This document shows, piece by piece, positions 10,608 through 23,200 of a stretch of 64,000 nucleotides of DNA. The notes beneath the pieces were generated by a model, which worked only from the letters and a program-made list of their open reading frames with translations, searched no databases and was not told the origin of the DNA. Within the stretch, counting starts at the first letter, position 1; every line of letters begins with the position of its first letter. The DNA is from Gordius sp. MW1 (taxonomy: Eukaryota; Nematomorpha; Gordioida; Gordea; Gordiidae), in assembly GCA_964036665.1 (NCBI GenBank), contig OZ038530.1, forward strand, positions 18,994,001 to 19,058,000, read 5' to 3'. Both the position numbers and the translations under genes were made by a program.

Positions 10608-11874
10608 AACAACAGCTATTTGGGCTACCGATTATGTATTAGCTGAAAACATCCAATGTAAATATAAAGTTTCCAACTAATTACCAACAACAAAAGTTTT
10701 ATATTTGATTATTTATTTAAGATTAGCATAAGAGTTTCACTCTATCTGAAATCATAAAAGAATTACTAAAATTTAGGGTTTTATAAGTAATATCGTTTAT
10801 AAATCATTTAAAAAAACAAAATATCAAAAGCATATAAATTACTTATTCAAGTTTTGAAGAATAACGTAATAGCCCTAAACAGCAAATTTGAAAGCTCTCT
10901 TATACGTAAGAAAGAAGATGTAAAATAATTGAAAACGCTCGCTTTTGAAGGTCTTCTTTATTTATAGCCGCTAGTTTAAATATTCGTCGTTTAAAATGGG
11001 GGCGTTACAAATGCTGTTAGCTTGTGAAAATTTTTTGTCTAATTTTTTAACGTGAAAACCATTGACCTACATTAGACGAATAACTTAAAATAATTACTAA
11101 ATGTTAATTCTCCTTTGTTGAGATCGCAGTGTTTAAAACTCTACCGAAAATACACATAGTTTAATGGATTTTTTGAGATTAAATTAAAATTTTCAAAAAT
11201 TTATAGCAGAATTATGTGCCAATCTATCCGCTATAATAAACGTGGATGCGGTGCTTATACAAGCATAATATCTGTAATTACATAAACAGAAACACAGGAG
11301 CTTTAAGAGTTTTAATTATAAATGAGAGCGCTAGAGGAAATATTAGAGCCTGGTATAAGCGTTTGGTTCAAGGACGACGGATGGGTTAACGTTTTGCAAA
11401 TGTAATGCTAATTTCCAAATATAAAAATGCTAATGACGTCTGTAGTTTTTGATATTGATAAAAAAATAATTTAAAGAATCTTTGGAGATTTGTTCTAATT
11501 AAAATTTTGTATTAAATTAAATATTGAAAATATTTATAGAACTCATTGCTTTTTACTAACTTTTATGTTTGAAGCATGTTTATTATATGTTGATTCAAAC
11601 AATTCTGACATACCAAATTAAAGAGTTTATATAAAAAGATTCGTACTAAAAATAAATCGTCAATAAAATTTATAAATCTATTCTGTAATCTGGCAATATT
11701 TAGAAGAAATTAAATGTTTTGCACCCTCCCCCACCATTTTTCAATCTTTATACATTCTAAATTATATAGCATATCGTTTGCAGTGCTCTGTCTGCTCTTT
11801 TAAAAAATCTAAAAATATTTTGTGCAAATTATCTTAACCTATCCCAAACGCGAATTTTACACCTTAACGTTTTA
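10608..11874. other. Intergenic DNA upstream of the metalloprotease gene
   Basis: Presumed promoter side of the metalloprotease. On the minus strand a TTTATATTTA about 55 bases before the ATG is a weak TATA candidate. No exon or repeat boundary is recognised in the remaining AT-rich sequence. Confidence 0.35.
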
Positions 11875-12199
11875 CAGTCAAAACCGTTTAATTGCAAAGC
11901 CTTGGGCCTGAATTCGCGATTAACCGATATTTCGCGATTAAATGATGGAAATAAAAGATATGTACATTATATTAAATATTCTTTTCTTACGCTTCGCAAT
12001 AAAACGATATTTTATATAATTATCTGGTTGATTTAAGGACTCGAAAATGTTTGTGAATATCCGATATTGTACTACTAAGCGATTTGTCAATAAACGATGT
12101 TTTTGTTAATATTATCGTTTATAAAAACAAAATGGCGGTTAATTTCGCGATTAAAAATTTTTCGCGATAATCCGATTTGCGATTAAGAAGTTTCGATTG
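11875..12199. mobile_element. pogo/Tigger-like MITE, copy 1
   Basis: It starts CAGTCAAAACCGTTTAATTG and ends with the near-inverse AAGAAGTTTCGATTG, flanked by TA on both sides. CAGT termini and TA duplication are typical of pogo/Tigger elements of the Tc1/mariner superfamily. It is non-coding and about 85-90 percent similar by eye to 21729-22061. Confidence 0.75.
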
Positions 12200-12473
12200 T
12201 ATATGTTTGTCGCAAATGTATATTATGTTAAAATTTATTGAATAAGATTCATTTATATATAACAAAATATGAAATAAATGTAATGAAATTAAGTGAAATT
12301 AAAGTTTAAATATATTAGCAATTTATCGAGACCATAAGTTGAATATTATAGGGATTGAATAGTGTTAAAAAAGAATTTATTAATTTTAATATTAATTGCT
12401 TACATAAACATTTAAACCAGACATGATCTCCTATATATATTTTTATTTCAATTACAATTAAGGGCATTCCACT

Positions 12474-12627
12474 AGACGTAGCCAGAGAGGGGCGACTGCC
12501 CCCCTCTAAATCCAAAAATTCTTCCAACTCAAATATAATTATGGCTAGAATTACTAAAAAAAATTATCATTTTGCGCCTCCCTAATTCCATATTATCACC
12601 TCTAAATCCAATCCTGGCTATGCCCAT
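12474..12627 (+). repeat. Poly-G/poly-C element (GGGCGTAGCC family), copy 1
   Basis: It begins CGTAGCCAGAGAGGGGCGAC, carries the CTGCCCCCCTCTAAATCCAA block and closes CTGGCTATGCCCAT, the inverse of the family's CATGGGCGTAGCCAGG end. Its centre belongs to the AATTTTATAAAATTATGGCT subfamily. Confidence 0.7.
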
Positions 12628-12689
12628 TTAAACATGCCTTACACATATTGTCCATGTATGGATAATTTGCCTGAAAATAGTTTCGGAAA

Positions 12690-12990
12690 AATTTTAAACT
12701 AGCACTTCACGCTTAAATGTTGATCTTTGATTTCTAGGAATCAGATCTTGGGTTCGATGCGTAAAAATAGTAAATTGATGAGTGTACCTTCAATGTCATC
12801 ACAATGAATATCTTATTATAAGTCGGACTTCTCTTTGGAGAGACGTATGCGTTCTGGTGGGTTTTTTTTAGTCCCATGGAGCCTACACCTTAAATAGGAC
12901 TTCACATCTTTTGACCTATTTGCCCCGTCTAACAACAGCAATGATTATTTAGTTGTTGCCGAGGGGCGAAAAACCAATAAATACAAAGCA
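12690..12990 (+). repeat. Possible tRNA-derived SINE
   Basis: An A-box-like AGCACTTCACGC is followed about 50 bases later by the B-box-like GGGTTCGATGCG. A GC-richer body ending in GCCGAGGGGCGAAAAACCAA follows. Spacing and order suit a tRNA-head SINE. No second copy is present in this window to confirm it. Confidence 0.3.
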
Positions 12991-13358
12991 CTTTTATACT
13001 CAAACGCGTTATTCCATTGGTCGCTTCGTGTTCAGGCACTTGGCACAAAGGCCTTAGCTTATTTTAAAGAGGTAGAGGAGGAAGACGTTTTTTCCCTTCT
13101 TAACATTCGGAATCCTTTTTACTGAAACAAAAACTTGGTATTCTTATAGCCAAATACAAGTTTAAATCGTTCGCCGATTCTTAACCAATGTTGGAAGATC
13201 CTCTCGATGATGCTCCTCTATCCGAATAGTTTATTATTTTATTTGACGCATTTTGTTTTTTAAATTTCGTGTATTTATATTATATTACTGTCAACGGATT
13301 TTTAGCAAATAAACTTTAAAAAAAGAATATATGAGATGGTGATGTGCTTCCTAGTGTC

Positions 13359-13438
13359 CATGGGCGTAGCCAGGTTTTGGATTGGGGGGGGGGGTTAAAA
13401 CGTTCAAAAGTTTAATTAGGGGGGGGGGCACGCCCATG
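13359..13438 (+). repeat. Poly-G element, copy 2
   Basis: CATGGGCGTAGCCAGG, two long G-runs separated by AAAACGTTCAAAAGTTTAAT, then GCCCATG. It is a short form of the AAAACGTTCAAAAG subfamily. Confidence 0.75.
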
Positions 13439-13439
13439 C

Positions 13440-14021
13440 TAGTGTCACTTAATTTACAAAAGCCATGAAATCGTATCCAGCAAAGAGATAAAGAAGACGG
13501 CGCATATTAACAAGTTTAAAGATAAAAATAGTATATATAAATAAGTTTGGAGTTGCTGTACGGCTTTAGCCCTTTTATCAAAATTATGTAAAAATGATTG
13601 TGCAAATTGGGTCTTGACACCATTATAAGTTTAAAAGTGCAAAATTGTCTAGCTCGTCCAAATATTAGTATAGTTTTATTGAAAAATTATGCAGGCAATA
13701 TATTTAGGATTTTGTATACAATCCGTTTGATAATTTTTTAAATATATTTTTTGCAAAGACTGCCAAATTTTAAACTGAATCGATCGTGGACTTTTACCTG
13801 TATAACAAAGATAAAAATTAATGCGTCTAATTTAACATTTTTGATATAACTTTTTAATGGTGGAAATTCTGACCTACCTCCGATGATTATCGAAAAACTA
13901 TCTATAGATTTATAAACACTTGGAAGTATGTATATCTTATTAATTAGGGAATACAATTGAATAATATACAAATATAAACGATGGCTTGGAGCAATAAATA
14001 TAGTACATATATGCTTTATAA
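13440..14021. other. DNA downstream of the chitinase gene
   Basis: AT-rich sequence with no recognised exon. It is the 3' flank of the minus-strand chitinase gene. Confidence 0.35.
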
Positions 14022-14027
14022 TTTAAT
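14022..14027 (-). terminator. Candidate chitinase polyadenylation signal
   Basis: On the minus strand ATTAAA lies 66 bases after the chitinase TAA. No AATAAA is closer. The call rests on position only. Confidence 0.3.
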
Positions 14028-14092
14028 CAAAAGCGTTAATTGAACATGTGAGTATTAAACTCTCTACAAAAATATATAAATTATTATAATTG

Positions 14093-14294
14093 TTAATTTG
14101 TAGATTTTCCTTCTTGCTGCATATAAGACAGAGATTCGGAACATTTGCAAATCGTTGCAATATTAGAAATTGACCATGTTTCCACGCAATCCTTTAAGGA
14201 TTCATCGTACACTTTATCTTCCAGGCATAAGATGTGCAATTTTTCGGTCATCAAAACGCCGTTTGTCATCACAGGACTGCAACGCCAATAATAT
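14093..14294 (-). CDS. Chitinase last exon: C-terminal CBM14
   Basis: The acceptor ATTGCAG is followed by 67 codons and TAA. They continue the CBM14 opened at the end of exon 19: YYWRC, a Cys after LHIL, KDCVETW and ICKC. The phase-2 junction matches those of the two internal CBM14 domains. Confidence 0.85.
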
Positions 14295-17200
14295 CTGCAA
14301 TATTAAAATACAAAGCCAATACTTACCTACCAATTTTCCTTATAACAGAGTATTTTTAGTTTGAGTATTAATTAGAAATAAGAAACTTTAAACAAATTTA
14401 CAATTGTCTACACATTAAACATTTGATATTAAAAAGTAAGGACAAAAAAGTTGTTGTTTGTTTTTACCTGCAGTCATATTTATCCAAAAAGCCTCCCTCG
14501 TTGTCACATTCAAATGTTGTTTTTGCAGCACATTTCGTTATAGCTTCAGATATATTCTCCGTCTTGTTGTTGTGTTCAAACCCTGCTTTAGATTCATTTC
14601 CTGAAGATCCTAGATTAGAAACATTGTCTGCTTTTTTCCTATAACTCAGGTCTTTAATGTACTCTTTCATAAAATTGTTTTTCACTATTTTATCTTGGTT
14701 ATGCAATAAGGGATAAGATGACAGAGACCTCTTCTTAGTTAAACTGCTTTTAGATTTGTCGTTTTCAATTTTTAGAGTCATAGAATTAGCTGGGATATTG
14801 AAGTTCGGATCCGATTCAACGCTTAATTTATGAACTACTTGCCCAGATCCATTTGGACTTTCTGATAATTTGACATCAAAATCTTCACTCTCAAAATTAT
14901 GAAGCTTGTAATCATCAATTTTAATTATATTTTTACCAGCGTAATCGCTGCCATCTGTAAATTTAGTCAAACGCACTTTGGCGTCCCATAAAACAGGGTC
15001 ATGGCTTGATGAGTCTATGTGTTCGTCGACGCGTTTAAGAATCGAAGATAAATTTAGAACTAGTGAATAGTTATCGATGTTTAAGTATACTTCATCTGGT
15101 CTAGATGATCCAGTTTGATAATCATTCGCTCCAAACCTATCGTTATCCACTCTTTTGCCCGTCCTTATTATGGTTTTTAGATCAATTACATCACCTTCAA
15201 GTTTAGTGTTTATTGTTGTATAATTCAAAAATACGGTCTCTGCTGCTGCAGCTGATTGATTAAATCTCGTCTCATCACCTACGTAAACGTTACGTGATAA
15301 ATGCAAGAGGGTTCTAGAGATATCTTCTTCGCCGGTCCCATCGTGCTTATTAATGACGAGAGAAAGTATTACGGGCTTTAATGTACCATTTGGTGTCGGA
15401 CCAGTAGATTTTATGGCTGTAAGTGTCAGGCCTTCTTTACTCTCATTTCCATCGTGCCGCATGATGGTCAAGTTTCGCATTATGTTAAGGACATCATCGC
15501 TTTCACTCAATTCCCTATTCAAGTCCTTTGGTAAAATTAGCCTTATCCTAATCAAGGACTTAGAGTTATTGTAAGTAATAGGATGATCGTTCTTCAGTAA
15601 GCCATCTGCGTGGGTTAATATATTACCCAGATTTATGTTAAGTTTGCGGGTGACGTTGAGGTCGCTTATGTTAGGAATGTCTACGTTAGTTTTATCGTCG
15701 AAATAAGTGGAAGAACCGTTGAGTTTCAAGATTTTTGCTGCTCCTAGCGTACCATTTTTATGGTTGGAATCTAAACTATTGCCATTGGCTTCGTCATCGA
15801 AGTTGTAAAACACTGTTCCATCATTACCCTGATTAGTAGCACCGTGAAGCACCAAATCAATGCTGGGTGATGCCAAATTGTCCTTTGCATCTCTAAGTAT
15901 CGTCGCGTTTTTAGAGAGTTCTGTCTTTATGATTCTAAGTATATTTAGCCAGTAGGGCGAGTAAGTAGGATCGGTTAATTGGGACGTATAGGTAAAAAGG
16001 GTTTCTTCAGGAATCGAAAGATTCTCTTTTAAGTAAGTCAGCAAATTTAGATTCGTTATGTCAATTATTTTGTTTCCGAAGCCGTTGGGATCGATTTCAT
16101 GCAATGCCCTTTTATTTTCAATCCTATCAGTATGTCCATCCTCTTTTCCGAAATAGCGTGTCACTAAATCTAAAACATCAGTCAAAAACATTCTAAGCCC
16201 GTACGGAGGTTCTTTCACCATCATCATTTGTTCTATTTTATTAGAAACAATAATATCTGTATATTTAAGCTTATCTTTTGAAAGTTTTAAATCTAACTCT
16301 TTATCGATGAAACTTTCATTAATCGATTTGTTAAGTTTTCGTTCAAGCTCGACTGCCTTTATTGGCTCATTTTTTAGTGTCGTTTGCATATGTTGTTCAT
16401 CACGAACTTTTAGAGGACTATCGAAGGATGTTAAATTTTGCGTTTTTTTAATTCCTAGTAAAGAAGAAAGAAAGGATATGAGAGGATATTTCCCAGTACC
16501 ACAAGCAAGCCCAGTGTGATCATCTAATGCCAGGTTCCAAACCATTGCACCGGCGTATTGTTTTTCGAGAATATAATGAGCCTATTAATTAAATTTTTTT
16601 CCATAAAACATTTGTATAGAAAAAGTTACTTTGGCCGTAAAGCTTTTCTCATTTTCGTAATTGACCCACAAATTATCTTTGTGGCTGTAAGCCACTTTTG
16701 CCTTGGTATCAAAAGTGGTAATCCAGCCAGAACTTGTGTTCGTGACCATCAAGCAAATCTTGGAAAATTGATTATAAATCAAAAAAAATTAAAAATATAG
16801 ATGTTTGATTTATCTGCACTGAAAATTTATTAGGGAAATATGATATTTTCGAGTTTAGCAAGTCGATAACCACGGCTTAGCTGGGATTTAATTCAAAAGG
16901 AAAGGCAAAAACTCATTTGAAGGGCATAATAGAGATTTGTTAAATTATTAAAACAGCGCTACATATTAAAACTTTTGGATTTGGGGGACGGAAGCTGCAT
17001 TATTATGTTTGATTTTTATTCAAATTATTTTATTTTTAATTTGATAACTTTGCTTTATTTAAAAATGGGCACAACTTTTTAGGGGTGGGATTAAATCGAG
17101 TGGTATATTATAAACAAAAACTAAGCCTTCATTGACAAATAATTCCAATAAGTATAAATTATAAATCCTTTACCGACTCATGGCCTATTTTAGAAGATAA

Positions 17201-20200
17201 TGATATAGATCTTTTTATTTAACCAATATGTCTTTATTTTATTAGGCTTATGTATGTAACTTTGTTTCGTGAAAATAATCTTTTTAACCATTAAAAAAAA
17301 TTATTATAAAACTCAAAATAACTACTTCGTAATAGGATAGAGTCCCTGATTCACCCGTAATTTGACCAGGTGGTCCAGCTCCTAGTATAGGATCCCCAGG
17401 ATAATGGAGTTGTGGATTGCGTAGTTTAAGAATTCGTCCATATGTTGGAATTCCTACTATCAATTTATGCAAAGGAACGCCCATTGTGTGCCAATAATTT
17501 ACGGCCCAACTCTAAATTTTATTTTTTATTTTTTTAAGATAAGCTAGATAATTTAAAAATTAATCCAATGACCTAAATATTTTTTTAATTTAATAATGGA
17601 ACTATGTACAGCTTATCTGTTTGAAAATTCTCTAAAGGAAATGGCGAAATTTTTGGTTCGGAAGATAAAACCTGACAATATATGCAAAGAAATTGTTATT
17701 AAAAAATTCATATTTGCTTTTTAGTTTTTAGCCATATTCATGCTCTTCTTATAAACTAGCTCAAAATTAAACAGGATTCGGATTTGGATTTCACTAATTT
17801 TAAATATACTATAATATGATTTTTATAAAGAATATTGTTTTAGGGAGAAAAACGTTTAAATGTTTTTGTAATGACCAAATCTAAAGGAATTGAATTTTTA
17901 TACCTATTCGACCTTATAATGAAATAGCTCAGTTAGAATTTATTAGCAATATTTAAGGTAAATGCATGGGCGTAGCCAGGTTTTGGATTAGGGGGGGGGG
18001 GGGGGGCAAAACGTTCAAAAGTTCAATTAGGGGGGGGGGGCAATACATAATTTTTTTTTAATTATTAAGGCTTTTTGCATTTAAATTTTTTTTTTCGCCA
18101 TCTAGGGGGGGGGCGGCCGCCCCCCTGCCCCCAAACCTGGCTACGCCCATGAGTAGATGTATTTTTTACAGACTTAAATATATTTTTTTTGATTAAAAAA
18201 TAATTTTGAAATAAAATTTAATATGGTCGATAAAAATGAATGTACTATGGAGAAATCAGATTTGGGATCAAACAGGGGACTATTAAATCCTGCATAGGGT
18301 TGCCAAGGTCCATTCATATCGTAAGCCATTACGAGAACATAATCCAAATACCTGTAATCCAAATTAAATATTAATAAAAAAACGTTTAGACAATTTGAAA
18401 ATTTTAAAAAATACTAAAATTTACTGATTTATTTTGGGGACGTCATATCCATTCTTAATGTTGAGTTCTCCAGCCGATACAGCAGCTGTCAATAAAAGTT
18501 TTGACACATTTCGTTTCTTTGTTTCCGCATCAAAATGGTGCCTTATTTCCTAAAATCAAAAAAAATTGATTCTTAATTAACTTGACGAGATTTCACTTAA
18601 TTTTCGGTCACTGATTTTATTATTACCCTATCAAGTATTTTTAGTTAATTTTACTAATTTTATTATTTATATGTTTATGGCGTCAAATTGTGTTGGTTGC
18701 TTAAATAACTATGTAACATAGTAGATTTTTAAAAACATTCTCACAATATTAAAAAAACATATAATAATATCTTAATTTTTTAAGAATCACTCTCCATTTT
18801 TAAAACATGTCAAAATTCTGAAATTCCAAAAATTTACAAGATGAAATAATGAAAATTATGACACAATACTTTTAACAATATTGGAAAATTTGCTTTGTCT
18901 TCGCTACTTCCACCCTGTTCCTCATGCCCTGGATATTCCCAATCAAGATCTAAACCATCTAGACTCATGTTTAGTAAATATTCTGCAGCTTGACGCACAA
19001 AAACTTTTCGATTTCTCTCACTCTTGGCCAAATTGCTAAAATGTCAATAAATTTGTACTTTTAAACAAAACGACTTTAATATTAGAAAGTGAAAAAATGA
19101 GTGAAATAAATGGCTTAAATATAAAATTCATATAAATTAATTAACAAAAAAAAATATCATGAATAAAAAAATGCATATAAATTACCTAAAATGTTTAGCG
19201 CCAGCGTTCCAACCTCCTATACCGGCCAATATTTTGAGGCTAGGATTCAATTTTTTCAACGAGTTCAATTCTTGAAATTGTTCTGAAGAATAAATTTTCA
19301 CAAAATAATTTAGACGCATGTTTATGAATTAAACTGTTTTTAAACTTCTACAATATTTACAATACAAATTTGGTTTCGCCAATCATACTAATTGTTTCTC
19401 TCAATATTTTTAATTGTAATAGTTTTTGGAAAGAAAATCAGCAATGCCAAGTTCGCTCTTAATGCAGCAATAGGATTTTCATTACAATCGCAATCATTAA
19501 TGAGAAAATTGTAATAATTAAGGCCTTAGGTATATCATAGGAATTTTGCAAATATATGTGAAATCCTATAATAATTTAAAATCAAATGGTTCAAAATAGC
19601 TAAAAAGTCGATTTTTTACTTAATTAGTTTTTATTAATATACATAAAATTTATAATGTTTATTTTTATACAATTTGTACCTTCTGTATTGTGTTCGACAT
19701 TTTGAATAGTAAAATTGACTCCCAAATCTAAAAATGCATAAACGATGTGCGTACATAGGAATGGATCCACGCTTGAGGGAGTGAAATTATAGGGGTGAGG
19801 TTTCCATTGATCCCACCCCGTGAAATAACAAAACAATAGTTTGCCTGCAGAAACATTAAAAATTCAATTATCAAAAAATAATTTTCATAAAAATTACAAA
19901 AATCTAATACATTTCGTCTATGATAAGTGCTTTTAATTATGGAAATAGCAATGATGTCTTTAAAAAGAAGATGAAATAAATAGAAAAAAAGTTAAGAATT
20001 ATTATTAATAGTTGGATAACATTCCCCTATCACTATTGAATTATGTTTACAGGTGGGGATGCCTATTTTCTGTCTAATAAAAACGATTCGCGATTATCAA
20101 TGAATAGTAAAAAATTTATTTCCCTTTTTAAAAATAATTTTTAAGTCTTGGGGGCCAAAGGTTGTGAGACTGGTTGTCGTAATGGGACAAAAAATTATAG

Positions 20201-23200
20201 TATTGTTAATTCCGATTATTTAGAAATTTTCAGTGCCTCGGCCGAAGACAGAGGGTCTTTGCAGTATTTATAAATTGAAGTGAAATAATATTAAACGAAC
20301 TAGCCCTAGGCGCTTGATTTAGAAAAGGGGGGAGAGCAAAAAGTTTGTTAATGACCTAAAAAGTGCAACAAAACAATTTTATGAAGTTATGACCCTTAAT
20401 TCATTTTAAAATTACAATTTAAGGGGGGGGGGGGGGATTATTTACTTCTCCTAGCTTTGTCCTGAAACCCTTGCAAATCGTTGATTTAAATATTAAATAA
20501 ATATATAAATGTTGATACAAAATTGAATTCCAAAAAATAGAAAATAAATTTATAATTTTTTTTATTAAAATTACTACCTTTCGCTGGAATTTCTGAAGGT
20601 AAGATAGTAACCATCTCAGTGACGTTTGCGACTTTTGCAGGTGCTAGGGTACTTAAAGTAGTCTCTTTGTCAACAGCCACATTACATGGACAATGCTGAG
20701 AATCGTAACTCGAAGATTGCCAATCCCAAACGCAAGTTTTAATATTTGTATCAAAAACAACGGTATTTCCCGGTGGGCAAGCCCTTCGATATTCGTAGTA
20801 TATGTTGGCATGACCGTTGTACACGCATTCCCAATAAAATCTGCGATTATTATGTTTATAATATAAAGAGTAGTTTTATATAAAATTTGGTTATTAAAAA
20901 GTTATAAACTTTATAAATAAATTTTAATAGTCTATAAACTAATGTTGTAAAAACGGCTGTGTTTTGTTTGGTCGACCTTTTGTTTTAGTCGACTAAACAT
21001 AAACCGACCAAAGCTCTTTTGGTCTCTTTTCTTAATCGACCTCGAGGCTTAATCGAAATTTAAGAAACAGAGAGTCGATCGTTAGTCTTCGTTTAACCAT
21101 AAGTCGACCAAACAAAACCCAGGCGTTTTTACAACACGACAGTAACAATATCATGGAATGGGTAATTTTAGTAAGTCGCTTAATAAAGACGAGATAAATT
21201 GATAAAATCTGTCCCGGTTTTCAATTCAGGTAGTGCCTGTTTTTCCAAATGGCCATTTTTTCTCATCGTATTAGGCGGTGACATATGTAATTATTAAATT
21301 AATGAACTCATATTTAACAATTTTTAAATAAAGTCTTCTACTAATAATACGCATAAATATAATTAGATTAGTTTGTGAGGGGCTGTGTAAAATAAATTAT
21401 GTAAATCCAACTATTTCAAATTGGTTAAGTATACAATATTAGATGAAAACGGTCGTGACTATCTGTTAAGCTTTAGTGTTGTAAAAACAGCTGGGTTTTG
21501 TTTGGTCGACCTTTGGTTTTAGTCAACTAAACATAAATAGACCATTTATGCGACTAAAAAAGCGAGACCAAAAAATTGTTGGTTTGTTGAGATTGACCAA
21601 ACACAATTCAGCCGTTTTTACATCACAATGTTAAACATTAATTCCTGCTAAGCAATAACCTAACTTGCGCCTCGAAACTAAAATTTATCAGCAACCCCAA
21701 CGAAAACAAGTCACGTATTAAATTGCTACAGTCAAAACCGTTTAATTGCAAAGCCTTGGGCTTGAAAAAAATTGCGATTAACCGATATTTCGCGATTAAA
21801 CGATGGAAATAAAAGCATATGTGCATTATATTAAACATTCATTTCTTACGCTTCGCAATAAAACGATATTTCATATAATTACTTGGTTGATTTAAGGACT
21901 CGAAAATGTTTATGAATATCCGATATTGTACTATTAAACGATTTGTCAATAAACGATGTTTTTGTTAATATTATCGTTAAAAACAAAAACAAAATGGCGG
22001 TTAACTTCGCGATTAAAAGATTTTCGCGATAATCCGATTTGCGATTAAGAAGTTTCGACTGTATCTCAAAAGCGTTTGCTTAATTTTAAGGAATGTACCT
22101 GCAATCGGAATTGTCAATAAATAATCCAGCGGAACTGCACTTAAATTTGATCTCACTAACGGCCCTACATTCAGGACTATCGCTGGCGGGCAGTGAAGGT
22201 GTTGTTTTAGTAAATTCCATTATAGTTGATTCCCCGGGTGCAGAAGTGATTTTAGATATGCCGACCGAGTCTATTTCGTGATCGCACGGACATATCTCTT
22301 TCAAATGATATGCATTTTGTCTCCACGCGCAGTTCATAGTTTTGTCATCGAAATAAGTTTGGTGCGGGTCAGCACATGACCTATGGTACTGTGTGAAATC
22401 GCCAGTTAGACTGTTTTTCACGCATTCGTAATACTGCCTGTTCACGTAAAAAAATTTCCAATAATAATATTTAAAATCTAATAATTACGATGAAAATCGA
22501 TATAAAAACCCGATATACCCTATTGATAAATAAAATTCTCTTTGATTTAAAGTTAAAATTTAAATATAGGGAAAGATTAACATAGTATAAACACAAAATA
22601 CACAAATAATTGCCTTGTATATAGTTAGATGAACAGAACTCTTCGACAAAGGTCAAAAAAAATTGGAATTTTATGTTATACGCACCATTTTATCAATCAA
22701 TTTGTGAACTTCCAGTGTCCCAACAATTAAGGATAAATTTGTCAGCAAAATAAAAGTGGGTAGGTATAAAATTTTCGATTCTAACAATCTTTATGTAAAA
22801 GGGTATACATTAAAATCGAATTTATTCAGTTACATAATCATGGGCGTAGCCAGGGGGTGGCGACTGTCCCCTCTAAATTCTGAAAAATGTAATATACTTA
22901 TGGCTTAAATTTTAAAAAATTGTTATTTTGCTCCTCCTAAGGCAATATTGCCCCCCCCCCTAAAGTTCCAATCCGGGCTACGCCCATGTTCATAATGAAA
23001 TCACCCCAAATCTTAAACATAAAATAAATTTTTGACTAACCCGCACGAATATTTATCCATGAAGGAGCCTTCGCTTTCACAAACGTATCCCTTGGCGCGC
23101 CACAATTCGCATTCCTTCGCACTTACGGTGTCATTTATACTCGGCACAAGTGTTGTAAACGTCGAGGATGCGAGACTAGAAGTTGTTATAGTAGTAGTCT

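Noticed and set aside
13100-13220. Possible exon text near LEDPLDDAPLSE
   Set aside because: Only a dozen residues before a stop, with no convincing splice site or homologue.
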